64,000 nucleotides of DNA, taken from positions 25,828 to 89,827 of the forward strand of contig CAZZHG010000003.1 of the NCBI GenBank assembly GCA_964653655.1, in the 5' to 3' direction. This document shows positions 7,776 through 16,302 of the stretch, piece after piece; the stretch's first letter is position 1, and each line of letters begins with the position of its first letter. The position numbers and the translations under genes were made by a program. The stretch comes from CAZZHG01 sp964653655. Its GTDB lineage: Bacteria; Bdellovibrionota; FAC87; UBA2466. The notes under the pieces are model-generated. The model was not told the origin of the DNA. It made no database searches and saw nothing but the letters and a program-made list of their open reading frames with translations.

Positions 7776-9989
7776 CTAAACCGAAGAGTCCGGCAGTGCG
7801 CGCCATGACGGAATGATAGCAGCCTTGCGCGCCTTCGAAAAACCGACCGAGGCCACCATCACCGTTAGTCCGAGCGCGAGAGCCGAGTAGAAGCAGCAAA
7901 GGGCCACCAGAAAGAATCTCGGGCGGTAGAAAAATCGCACCCGGTGGTGGCCGGCGGGAACCGTAACGGCTTTGAAATTCGCCTGCCACCTCTCCACGTG
8001 AATCGGTTTACCGTCGATTTCGGCCTCCCAGTGAGGATCGTAACCATCGGACCAGGAAAGCTTCGCGGAATGAGGGCTTCGCGTATCCACCGTCAGCGAA
8101 TCGTAGTCGTATTGGACCACGTTCACTTGGCCTCCCTCCAGAGCGAGGGTCGGCCCTCCGATGGCGAAGCTCTGTCTTATCGCCTGAGAGTTTGGCGCTT
8201 GATGGATCCAGTCGAAGTAGCTGCGGGTCAGGTAGAAGCTGTTCCAACGGGAACCGCGCCAGGCTTCCTCCACGGGATCTTTAATAGCCTTGTGGGTCAC
8301 CACTTCGGAGAAGGCGTAGGATTTTTTTTCTAGCAGAGGAAAGTAGCGCACCGGTGGGCGTCCGGATACGCGCGGCTGCCTGGGCGAGGCGGCCCGTGTC
8401 TCGGGAAAGACCGGAGACTTCGCTTCCGTCGAAACTCCAAGGAGCTGACTCGGGTGTTCCATGCCCTCCCGGAGCAGACGCGCGCGTGCCACGTGGGTGG
8501 CGAGGTCCAAGACTAGTACGGCCGCGACCACCGGAGCAACGGCGCGTTTCCATCCGAAGCGGGGAGCGAGAAGGATTACGGCGGCGGGCAAACCGAGAGT
8601 CCACGCCCACCGAAAGGCGAGCTTCCCCGGTTCACCGGCGAAGTAGAGAGCCGTGCAAAGCTGCGCAACCACCAAAACCAGAAAGAAGCCGAGGCCGATC
8701 GGGGAGAGGGGCTGTTTCCGCCGGAACACCCGATCGGCGCCGAGAAGAAAGAAATACAAAAATCCCAGCTCGAAGAACGAGACGAGAAGGCCCGTGTTTC
8801 GCAGCCCCCACAGCGGTGGCAGGAGCGGCCGAATCAGCGGAAAGAGCCCGCCTTTAAAGCCGAGCATGAGCAGCGCGAAGGCTACAGTAATCCACAACGC
8901 GAGAGATTTCTTTCGATGCCTGCCGAGGCAAAGGCCGAAGAGACCGAGCGCCCAAGGGATCAAACCGAAATAAATGTAACTTTCGGACGGCGCGCCCCAG
9001 CCGCCGTTCGGATCGCCATGGGTCGCGGGATTGCCATCGGGGGCCACCATCTGAAGCAGGTCCCAGGGCTGCACGCTTCCGCCCGTGTAGCGGACGAAAT
9101 CCAAAGGCATCCACCAGCCGAAAGTTTCGAATGTCGGGTCGCCCTCAATTCGGACCGGCCCGCCGTAAGGGGGCTGCGTGCGAAAATCTGGCGGCGCCAT
9201 CCGCAGCGGAAACACATAACCTTCCCGCTCCAGATAAAGCGCGGCGTTCGGCATCGCCATCATTCCAACGAGACAGGCTCCCAGCAGGGCGGGACCTCTC
9301 CATTCGCCGCGAAAAATTCTCCGCCACCATCTCCTGTGAAACACGGTCATTCCCGCGGCGGCAATGGCGAGAAACACCCACGTTCCGGCGAAGTGATACG
9401 ACTGCCATCCGAGCCCCGTGGTGAGGGCGAGCCCGGGCCAATTTGCCCAGGGTGAGCCTTTACGGTGAACGAGCCGAAGGGCGAACCAACAAAGATAGGG
9501 AATCCAGGCGAACGAGGCGAGAATCCCGTCCTGAGGAAACGTTCCGAGCACGAAGGAGGAAAAGAGAAGTATTGGAAAGAGAGACAGACGCACCAGAGTT
9601 ACGCGCGCAAGGGGCCGCAGGACCAGGTAGGCGCCGGTAGCCATCGCTACCGCCTGGAGCACACGTGTCCAGTTGAACCAGGTCGCAGTATCGTTCGTGA
9701 AGTAGCGGGCCACTAACGGAGTTAACGCCGCGATCGGATCGAAAAGCCGGATCTGCCCCATCAGGAGATAGAAGGGCTCCCCACCGTGCATGAACGGATT
9801 CCAAAGCGGCATGCGGCCCTGGGTGATTCCCTCCGCGAAGAAGTGGAAGATCGGATAGCACCAATAATAATTGTCGTGGGGAAGAATGCCGGCGCCATCG
9901 AGCAGAAGTCGGCGCAAAACGACTACCAAGGCCGCGAGCGAAAGGCCGACGACCGCGGTTTCAAGACCGAGGGTTTTCCGGCGGAACAT
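7776..9989 (-). CDS. YfhO-like polytopic membrane protein (GT-C-like)
   Basis: 737 residues with about 12 predicted membrane helices and a C-terminal extracytoplasmic domain. LPHDNYYWCYPIFHFFAEGI followed by PLWNPFMHGGEPF is the first-loop pattern of YfhO/GT-C glycosyltransferases, and the C-terminal DPHWEAEIDGKPIHVER, then VPAGHHRVRFFYRP, is the typical YfhO ending before the last helix. YfhO-type enzymes add sugars from lipid carriers to cell-wall polymers. ATG 9989 is chosen because it begins just after the stop of the upstream gene (10009) and gives a short cytoplasmic N-terminus. Confidence 0.85.
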   Translation of the reverse strand: MFRRKTLGLETAVVGLSLAALVVVLRRLLLDGAGILPHDNYYWCYPIFHFFAEGITQGRMPLWNPFMHGGEPFYLLMGQIRLFDPIAALTPLVARYFTNDTATWFNWTRVLQAVAMATGAYLVLRPLARVTLVRLSLFPILLFSSFVLGTFPQDGILASFAWIPYLCWFALRLVHRKGSPWANWPGLALTTGLGWQSYHFAGTWVFLAIAAAGMTVFHRRWWRRIFRGEWRGPALLGACLVGMMAMPNAALYLEREGYVFPLRMAPPDFRTQPPYGGPVRIEGDPTFETFGWWMPLDFVRYTGGSVQPWDLLQMVAPDGNPATHGDPNGGWGAPSESYIYFGLIPWALGLFGLCLGRHRKKSLALWITVAFALLMLGFKGGLFPLIRPLLPPLWGLRNTGLLVSFFELGFLYFFLLGADRVFRRKQPLSPIGLGFFLVLVVAQLCTALYFAGEPGKLAFRWAWTLGLPAAVILLAPRFGWKRAVAPVVAAVLVLDLATHVARARLLREGMEHPSQLLGVSTEAKSPVFPETRAASPRQPRVSGRPPVRYFPLLEKKSYAFSEVVTHKAIKDPVEEAWRGSRWNSFYLTRSYFDWIHQAPNSQAIRQSFAIGGPTLALEGGQVNVVQYDYDSLTVDTRSPHSAKLSWSDGYDPHWEAEIDGKPIHVERWQANFKAVTVPAGHHRVRFFYRPRFFLVALCCFYSALALGLTVMVASVGFSKARKAAIIPSWRALPDSSV

Positions 9990-10008
9990 CGAAAGGAGTT
10001 TAGCGGAC

Positions 10009-10869
10009 CTACTTACAGAGGTCGAATTCCCGTTTCCAGCGGAATCCGCCCGCTCCGCCGCCGCATTCCACGGCGCCATTGCATTCCTGGCCTTTGGGAA
10101 ACCGGGCGAGGGCGCAGTATGTCGAAGGCGTGCAGTCCGTATCGGCGGCGAGGCCCCCGTCCTTCAACCGGATGACTTTTACCACGCGGCATTGGGGCCC
10201 GTCGTATCCGATCGCCACGGCGCGAGAATCCTGTCCTTCCACCGTGATTTCCGTCGCTCCCGGGGTTTCAAACTCCAGGCGGACTTCCCCGTCCAACCTC
10301 AGCCTTACTTTGGGCGGCTTTCCTTCCTCCGGGCACGCGGCCGCCCACCATCCGCCGTCGAGCCCGGCGAACTTGCAGTCGAGGGGGAGGGGAAAACCCG
10401 TCTTCGGCCCTTTCGGCACGGGCGGCGTGCCGGCCAGGCGGTAACCCTTGCTTCCTTCGTTGCGGTACTCGGCTGCTTTCTCGACTACCTGCCCTTCGGC
10501 TCGGAAGGCGGCGATGAGGCTGATGTCCATCAGGCCGTCCTGGTCGTCATCCTTTAGAGTGAGGGATTTGAGCGTATCGAAAACCAGCGTGTCCTGCCCT
10601 TGCCCGCGGGGATCGGCGAGCAACTTCGGCCGGTCCCCTCCTTTATAGAGGTAGAGACGCAGCACCGGAGGAGTCACTTTCGTGTCCTTTACCGGAACCA
10701 CAAAGGCCGGCCGAACCGGGGAGTCGGGAGGAGTCAGCCGGAGTATTTTTGGAACGATCGGTTCGCGGATGGCCTCCCTCTTAAAGGTGGAGAGCAGGCT
10801 CGCCATCTCCTTGTCCGCCGTCCAAGCTGGAGAGAACGAGAGTAATAGAAGGAGGGCGACGCGAATCAT
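10009..10869 (-). CDS. Secreted hypothetical protein, 286 aa
   Basis: Signal peptide MIRVALLLLLSFSPAWT predicts export. The middle holds LKDDDQDGLMDI (about residues 110-121), an Asp-rich loop like the calcium-binding dockerin/thrombospondin repeat found in FG-GAP type proteins. The C-terminal 60 residues carry several cysteines (CTPSTYCAL, QECNGAVECGG, FDLCK), suggesting a disulphide-bonded small domain. GGAG precedes the ATG. It is 19 bases upstream of the YfhO-like gene, so probably the first gene of that unit. No family recognised. Confidence 0.78.
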   Translation of the reverse strand: MIRVALLLLLSFSPAWTADKEMASLLSTFKREAIREPIVPKILRLTPPDSPVRPAFVVPVKDTKVTPPVLRLYLYKGGDRPKLLADPRGQGQDTLVFDTLKSLTLKDDDQDGLMDISLIAAFRAEGQVVEKAAEYRNEGSKGYRLAGTPPVPKGPKTGFPLPLDCKFAGLDGGWWAAACPEEGKPPKVRLRLDGEVRLEFETPGATEITVEGQDSRAVAIGYDGPQCRVVKVIRLKDGGLAADTDCTPSTYCALARFPKGQECNGAVECGGGAGGFRWKREFDLCK

Positions 10870-10971
10870 GAAGCTCCAGCTTGTAGTAACTTCCGTGAAT
10901 TATCTCTCACTTTCCCTCTTTTCTAACGCCCGCTTTGAAGGTCAGTATGTCGGCGGGGTCAACTTGGCTCC

Positions 10972-11000
10972 GCCACCCTGAAAGGTTTTCTAAGGGTGGC
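10972..11000. other. Stem-loop in the divergent region before the 971-aa protein gene
   Basis: Perfect 8-bp inverted repeat GCCACCCT (10972-10979) and AGGGTGGC (10993-11000) with a 13-base loop. It could be an operator or a transcript-end hairpin; nothing decides between them. Confidence 0.4.
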
Positions 11001-11086
11001 CGTGTTAAGGGGAGTTTTTCCGCAGGCTTGCTTGGTACCGCCCTTGCAATATCCGCTGGCGGGGTCTTCCACAGGAGGGTGTCTCA

Positions 11087-14002
11087 ATGGGACGTTTCAA
11101 TCTCGGGGTAATGCTTCTTTCCTCGTTCCTCTCGGTCGGCCTCCTCGCCGCCGACTTGGACGTCGCCGGCGCGAAAGCCGCTTACGATGCCCAGAGACGG
11201 GTGGCCGACCAGGCCAAAGCCCGGCTCGACGGCAAAGAGCAAATCCTCCGGGAGGCCGAGCGACACCAGGCCACCGCCCAAGCCGCCGAAGACCAGGCGG
11301 TTCTGAACCGCGACCGCGCGGAACAACACCTTCGAGACATCGACGAGCTGATTGTGAACCACCAGGCGAGGCTCACGCAGCTTGGATACGATCTTCAGCA
11401 AGCCCAGAACTGGGTGAACAACGTCGATAACCAGCTTCAGTTGAAGCAGCAGGAGCAGGAACGGGCGCGCCGGGAAATCGAGCGGCTCGATCGCCAAATC
11501 CAAAACATCGCCCAAAAGATTGCGGACCTCGAAAACAAACCCCACCCCGGCGAGTGGGAATGCACCTACGTCGACAACGGCTGGGAAGAGCACGGCGGCG
11601 GCCACAAAGGCTGGGGCAAGCCGAGGGCTAAAGCCGAACAGGAGGCCAACGAGGCGTGCCTGAAAGTGCACGGGACCTGCAAGCAATCGGGTTGCCGCCA
11701 GGACGACACGCCCGAGCTCGCGGAATTGCGTCAGCGCAAGGCTCGTCTCGAGCAGGAGCGCCAGGCGACGTACAACGATTACACGACTTTCGGAAACCAG
11801 GTCGCGAGCCTTCAGTATGAGATGACGAAGGCGCAGAATCAGTACGCGAGCATCCAGCAGAATCAGCAGCAAACCGCCGCGTCTCTCGCTCAGTCTCAGC
11901 GCGATCGGGAATACCAAGTGAGAGTTGTCGATGACGCCAACTCGGAAGTCCGCCGTGCCCGCAACAACACGGATCTCGCCCGCCAGGAAGTGGCCGCCGC
12001 CCGGCCGCCCTACCTGCAAGCGAAGTCGGATTACGACTACGAAGAGAATCTCGCCGGTCAGGCGTACGCGTACTACCAGCAGGTGGTCGCGAACTACAAC
12101 GCCGCTCTAAACGCGGTCTACGCTCAGGCCGACAACGCCGCTTACAACGACGGCGGTCGCGAAGCCGCCGATCGGGCCCCCGCTCCCGGTGCTTCCGACG
12201 GCGACAAGGTCGGTCGCGGAGATGGCAGCGCGAAGGGGAAGAAGGACGGCTCCGCACGTGACCTCTACAAAGGTTATCTCGACGGCCGCTCGGTTGGCGC
12301 GACGGACCAGGCTCTCGCCGTTCCCTATAAGGAGGGCATCGGCGCGGGCGAGCTCGCCGCGCGCGCGAAGGCCCATCTCGAAAGCTATCCGAAAGGATTC
12401 AACGACGCCCTCAAGGCTCACTTTGGAGGATTGCCCGCGCAAGCGGCGTCCGTCGATATCACCGGCTCAATCGGTTCCGATCCTGGCGGCAACGGCCAGT
12501 TCCTGAACCTGAAGGATCTGAAAGTGGGGATCGGTCAGGTTCCGGCGGCGAACACGCCGAAGGAGCCGCCGTACGGTCCTCCCGCCGCGGGAAGTCCGTC
12601 GGTATCGGTGCCGGCTTCGCTGAAAGCCTATTTCTCTCCGCCCTGCAGCGGCCTCGTGCTCGCCGAGTTCGAGCCTCTCTGCCGTTCGCGGTACGAAAAC
12701 TCCTATCTCAGCCAGTTCGCGAGTCAGTACCGTTCGATCTACACGAAGGAATACCGCCGCACGTACGATCTTAGCGCGGCGTCTTCTTACCAAACCTCTC
12801 TCGCCGGAACCGATGCGGCGGCTTTCGTTCAGGGCCGCGGCCTCGGCGCGAAGGATCAGGGTCTGCTCGACGGTTTCGCGAAGGCGGAGCCTCTCATGCA
12901 GACGGAAGAGTACGGCATCGGCAAGACGACGTTCGCGAACGAGCTCAGCAAGGGCGCGTTCCTCGTCGTGCGCGGAGCGAAGATAGAAGAGACGTCCGGT
13001 GACGGGCTCTTCACTCCCGGCGAGCCGGTGAGAGTCTCCCTCGTAATCGACAACTACGGCCGCCAGGCTACCGCGCTCGGTAAAATCCGCGCGCGCATCA
13101 GCGGCGCCGCGGGACTCGGAACGTTCAGCGTAACGGTAAGGGATTTGCCGGCGCTCGCCGCCGACACGCGCACCACTCTGACCGGTGTTGTTTCGGCGCC
13201 GATTACGACCGAAGCGCCCGGAGACAAGATCCAGCTCGACGTCGCCCTCGACGTCGACGCGGGCGCCGGCTTCCAGGAAGCGGCGAAGGTTCGCACGGAT
13301 GCCGAAACGGGATTCCCCCTCGAGTTGACGGCCATCACGCTTCCGAAGAACCCGAAGGTGAACGAAAAGATCGAGGCGAAGTTCAAGTTCAAAAACCGCA
13401 CGACCGCGGAAATCACCGGCGCGAAGACGGATCTCAGCTCTTCGCCGGCTTTCGTCGCCTTCACCAAGCCTTCCGTTCAGCTCCCCGCCATCGCGGCGGG
13501 AGCCGAGGTGGAAGTGCCGGCGGAAATCGCTCCGGGGCCGTGGGTGGGGGACGACACGTACGTGCGTTTCCTTTCGCAGCTCACGTTCGCAGACGGGCGC
13601 CAGATGAAGCAGGCCCTTCGCCAGTTCCTGGCGATAGACCGGCCCATCTCGCTGCTGCTCTTCGACGGAAGCGTGCAGCCGGTGCCTTCGTCCACTCTGA
13701 AGGTGAAGGCGGGAAGCTCGTTCGCCATCAACGTGCAGCTGAAAGTGAAATCGACGAAGACGGTTCCGGGACCGGTCGTGGTTCGGGCGGGCAAGATTTC
13801 GAACCCGCTCATCACCTTCGGCAACGGCTCGACCACCTCGGTGAGCTACGGCTCCGTTTCGCCGAATCAGCAGTACAGCAAGATCCGCATGATCTACTCC
13901 GTTCCGGCCTCGCTGAAGGGAAAGAGCGAGTACGTGATGGTGGAAGCCAACGACGGCGGCAAGACGCAGCACGCGCTGATGGTTTACCTCGATATTCAAT
14001 GA
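11087..14002 (+). CDS. Large secreted coiled-coil protein with Gly-x3 and Tyr-x3 tetrad repeats
   Basis: 971 residues. Signal peptide to about residue 21; long alpha-helical coiled coil (about 25-150 and 205-350) broken by a Cys-containing insert (about 157-203, cysteines at 159, 191, 198 and 203). Residues 356-404 have Gly or a small residue at every fourth position (10 Gly of 13). A second module has Tyr or Phe every fourth residue from 536 to 560, then Gly/Ala tetrads to 600. Residues about 610-971 are beta-rich, with stretches like CARDB-type adhesive domains (VSLVIDNYG, AKFKFKNRT). GGAGGGT precedes the ATG. A periplasmic or surface structural role is likely; no named family was recognised. 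Confidence 0.82.
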   Translation: MGRFNLGVMLLSSFLSVGLLAADLDVAGAKAAYDAQRRVADQAKARLDGKEQILREAERHQATAQAAEDQAVLNRDRAEQHLRDIDELIVNHQARLTQLGYDLQQAQNWVNNVDNQLQLKQQEQERARREIERLDRQIQNIAQKIADLENKPHPGEWECTYVDNGWEEHGGGHKGWGKPRAKAEQEANEACLKVHGTCKQSGCRQDDTPELAELRQRKARLEQERQATYNDYTTFGNQVASLQYEMTKAQNQYASIQQNQQQTAASLAQSQRDREYQVRVVDDANSEVRRARNNTDLARQEVAAARPPYLQAKSDYDYEENLAGQAYAYYQQVVANYNAALNAVYAQADNAAYNDGGREAADRAPAPGASDGDKVGRGDGSAKGKKDGSARDLYKGYLDGRSVGATDQALAVPYKEGIGAGELAARAKAHLESYPKGFNDALKAHFGGLPAQAASVDITGSIGSDPGGNGQFLNLKDLKVGIGQVPAANTPKEPPYGPPAAGSPSVSVPASLKAYFSPPCSGLVLAEFEPLCRSRYENSYLSQFASQYRSIYTKEYRRTYDLSAASSYQTSLAGTDAAAFVQGRGLGAKDQGLLDGFAKAEPLMQTEEYGIGKTTFANELSKGAFLVVRGAKIEETSGDGLFTPGEPVRVSLVIDNYGRQATALGKIRARISGAAGLGTFSVTVRDLPALAADTRTTLTGVVSAPITTEAPGDKIQLDVALDVDAGAGFQEAAKVRTDAETGFPLELTAITLPKNPKVNEKIEAKFKFKNRTTAEITGAKTDLSSSPAFVAFTKPSVQLPAIAAGAEVEVPAEIAPGPWVGDDTYVRFLSQLTFADGRQMKQALRQFLAIDRPISLLLFDGSVQPVPSSTLKVKAGSSFAINVQLKVKSTKTVPGPVVVRAGKISNPLITFGNGSTTSVSYGSVSPNQQYSKIRMIYSVPASLKGKSEYVMVEANDGGKTQHALMVYLDIQ

Positions 14003-14008
14003 GGTTGC

Positions 14009-14020
14009 TATAATGGGCGG
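14009..14020 (+). promoter_or_regulatory. Leaderless extended -10 element for the glycosyltransferase gene
   Basis: TGC-TATAAT (hexamer 14009-14014), then six bases, then GTG at 14021. It starts just after the stop codon of the preceding gene, so the glycosyltransferase need not depend on read-through. Confidence 0.7.
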
Positions 14021-15181
14021 GTGACCGAATCCCTTGCCCGTCTCATCCGCGGTACGTCGAGCTTCGGCAGCCTTGTCTGGATTTCGCCGGGTAACCCGTC
14101 GTCCCAGCGCTGGTTCGAGGCTCTTCCCTCGGCGAGAAAACATTGGGTGCCTTGGGGGCCCGATCAGCCGATGCCCGCCCACGCTCTTCCGCGCGGCGAG
14201 GAGAGAACACTTTTTCTTTGGAATCCCGTGGTGCATGGGGCGAGCTCTTCGGCGCTTCGGGCGCTTTTTCTCGAGATGCGCCCGGGTGACAGGCTCGGCT
14301 TTCTGCTTCCCGAGCCGGCGCGTTCTTCCGACCTCTGGCGCTACGAGCTTAAGGAAGCCGGATTCGAAGTCTTGCGAACTCTCGTCCTCGGCAAATCTCC
14401 TTTCGTGCCCGGCACGAAGCTCTCTCTGCACTTTTTGAGGGCGGCGAAACCTTGGCTTTCCAAGCCGTCGCTTTCTCTCGTAGTTCCCGTGCGCAACGAA
14501 GCCGGCAAGATTCCGACTCTGCTTTCGCGTTTGACCGGGCTCGATAGAGTCGAGACTGAGATCCTCTTCGTGGAAGGGCACTCGAGCGACGACACCTGGG
14601 GCGCCATCGGGCGCAGCTTCGAGAACTACAAAGGTCCTTTCCGTCTTCGTACTCTGCGGCAACCCGGTCGGGGAAAGAGCGACGCCGTTCAATGGGGACT
14701 CGGCCGGGCGGAAGGAAAAGTGCTAGGCGTTCTCGATGGCAACTTGAGCACGCCTCCCGAGACTTTCCGCCGCTTCTACGAGGCGTTGGTCGAAGGCCGC
14801 GGGGATCTGATTTACGGCGATAGATTCCGCCTTCCGGTGGATCCGGGGGCGATGGCGCTGGCGACTCGGCTGGGATATCAGCTCATGGCGGGAGCCATGG
14901 GGCGTCTCGTTCGCCAGCCGGTGGGCGACGTTCTCTGCGGGACACGGGTGATTTCGGCAAGCGACTACAAGGGACTCGCGCGCTGGGCGGAGAAAGCGTC
15001 TCGCCTACCGCTTGCGGACTTCGATTGGATGATCGGCGCTTCCGCCCTAGACCTGAAACTTTTTGGAATTCCCGTCCTTCACAAAGGGGCGAGCGCTTTC
15101 AGGGCCGATCCCTTCCGGGAGCTCGTTCGGCTGGCTTCCGTCTGGTTGCGCTCCCACAGTTTCAAAGCGCTCCGGGATTAG
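14021..15181 (+). CDS. Family 2 glycosyltransferase with N-terminal methyltransferase-like remnant
   Basis: 386 residues. Residues 151-386 are a GT-A fold: SLVVPVRNE (152-160), FVEGHSSDDT (183-192), GRGKSDAVQWG (216-226) and LDGN (238-241) in the place of the usual DxD, here D239-G-N241. Residues 1-145 look like the C-terminal half of a class I SAM methyltransferase (MRPGDRLGFLLPE, YELKEAGFEV) but lack the SAM-binding glycine loop, so that half is probably non-catalytic. Predicted to transfer a sugar to a lipid or glycan; acceptor unknown. GTG start fixed by the six-base spacing from TATAAT. Its last codons lie in a direct repeat shared with 16261-16302. Confidence 0.82.
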   Translation: MTESLARLIRGTSSFGSLVWISPGNPSSQRWFEALPSARKHWVPWGPDQPMPAHALPRGEERTLFLWNPVVHGASSSALRALFLEMRPGDRLGFLLPEPARSSDLWRYELKEAGFEVLRTLVLGKSPFVPGTKLSLHFLRAAKPWLSKPSLSLVVPVRNEAGKIPTLLSRLTGLDRVETEILFVEGHSSDDTWGAIGRSFENYKGPFRLRTLRQPGRGKSDAVQWGLGRAEGKVLGVLDGNLSTPPETFRRFYEALVEGRGDLIYGDRFRLPVDPGAMALATRLGYQLMAGAMGRLVRQPVGDVLCGTRVISASDYKGLARWAEKASRLPLADFDWMIGASALDLKLFGIPVLHKGASAFRADPFRELVRLASVWLRSHSFKALRD

Positions 15182-15190
15182 CGCCTCTTG
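15151..15190. repeat. Left copy of the 40-bp direct repeat flanking the 15.2-16.2 kb segment
   Basis: Identical to 16261-16290 at 27 of 30 bases, then similar with single-base gaps. Encodes the end of the glycosyltransferase (SFKALRD and stop) on the plus strand. On the minus strand it also reads PNPGAL and stop, the same C-terminus as the gene at 16272. Confidence 0.85.
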
Positions 15191-15202
15191 TATAATGTAA
15201 TT
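15191..15202 (+). promoter_or_regulatory. Leaderless -10 element for the 15203 gene
   Basis: TATAAT at 15191-15196, six-base spacer, ATG at 15203. No Shine-Dalgarno sequence between them. Confidence 0.7.
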
Positions 15203-16243
15203 ATGAAAAATTTGAGCTTGCTGGTCTTTCTTGTCTTCGCCTCCCAGGATCTATTGGCGGGCCCAGCCTACTTGTACGCGAAGCAGACCATGGATCCCAA
15301 AGATGGCTTCAAGTGTGAGTGGCGGATTTTTGAAGCGGAGGCGAAAACCGACCGCTCTCTTCTCCACTTCTCCCATCCGTGCCCACTCGATTTCCTGTTC
15401 GATTCGACTGAGGCGAGGGCCTACTACCTCAACCCGCCGGATCTGATCGCCGTGAACTGGAAGGGGGACATGAAGCGGCAAAAGTGGGCCCTTCCTCGAG
15501 AGACGACTCCGGCCGAGGGCGAGTCCATGGGACCTGCCCAGATATGGAAGGATAAGACGACCGGCAAGATCCGCTTTGCCTTTTTTGACGCGAGTCCCGC
15601 GCGGGTGACTACGAAAGAGCAGAAAACCGACCCTCAAATGCGAACCGTACTTTATAAGGGAAAGAATATTGGAACGGCCTACGCCTTAGGCAGCGTTGGA
15701 GCGGCCGTCGCCTATGAGCTGGACGGAAACCAGTGGCGGGTCGTGGAAGTCAAAGCTACCAACGCGGAAGCTTGCGATACTCTTGGCCTCAGCATGTTGA
15801 AAATGAGCCCCGCTCCGGACACTGTTGCGCCGCTCAGTGCGGATCGCGAGGTCTTTACCTGTGCGGGGGACTCAGAATGCCTGAAGAAGAAAACGTCCCC
15901 CGTTGTTCAAAAACGGATCAAAGAGCAGTTCAAGACGGAGGGCGTGTATTTCCTGCGGACCGTGAAGGATTGGGCCCTGGTCAATGCTGAGTCCGCGGAG
16001 AGCGAGTACTCCTATCCGGGTTTCCCGGCTTTTCTGCTTTCTCCGCAAGACGGTAAATTGATTCCTCTTGCAGGCACCCCCGCTACCGGTATGTTTGCAA
16101 TCGCCGTTTCCAAGAATCGGGAATGGCTTTCCTTAACCACATCCGCGGACAGCCCCCGCAAAACCTTCCTATATACGTACCGTGATCCCAGCCCCGTCAA
16201 AATCATCGAGGGAGCGGAGTATCGGTCTTTGTGGGTTGAGTAA
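15203..16243 (+). CDS. Secreted hypothetical protein on an apparent insertion, 346 aa
   Basis: ATG at 15203 is chosen over the start five codons upstream because it begins a good signal peptide (MKNLSLLVFLVFASQDLLA) and lies six bases from TATAAT. The mature protein has several cysteines and a beta-rich composition with repeated short blade-like stretches (AYYLNPPDLIAVNWKGD, IGTAYALGSVGAAVAY); a propeller is possible but unproven. AT content looks slightly higher than in neighbours. The gene is the only one between two direct repeats, so it was probably gained by insertion or kept after a partial duplication. No family recognised. Confidence 0.78.
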   Translation: MKNLSLLVFLVFASQDLLAGPAYLYAKQTMDPKDGFKCEWRIFEAEAKTDRSLLHFSHPCPLDFLFDSTEARAYYLNPPDLIAVNWKGDMKRQKWALPRETTPAEGESMGPAQIWKDKTTGKIRFAFFDASPARVTTKEQKTDPQMRTVLYKGKNIGTAYALGSVGAAVAYELDGNQWRVVEVKATNAEACDTLGLSMLKMSPAPDTVAPLSADREVFTCAGDSECLKKKTSPVVQKRIKEQFKTEGVYFLRTVKDWALVNAESAESEYSYPGFPAFLLSPQDGKLIPLAGTPATGMFAIAVSKNREWLSLTTSADSPRKTFLYTYRDPSPVKIIEGAEYRSLWVE

Positions 16244-16260
16244 GCCGCGAACCGGCTAGG

Positions 16261-16302
16261 TTCCCACAGGTTTAAAGCGCTCCGGGATTAGGCGCCGTCT
16301 TG
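16261..16302. repeat. Right copy of the 40-bp direct repeat
   Basis: Matches 15151-15190. The plus strand still reads SHRFKALRD and stop, an untranslated relic of the glycosyltransferase C-terminus, while the minus strand encodes the real end of the 16272 gene. Confidence 0.85.

Noticed and set aside
12467..14692. 741-codon open frame on the minus strand
   Set aside because: Antisense to the 971-aa secreted protein and the glycosyltransferase; very Arg/Gly-rich composition, no ribosome site or known motifs. A product of high GC codon use.
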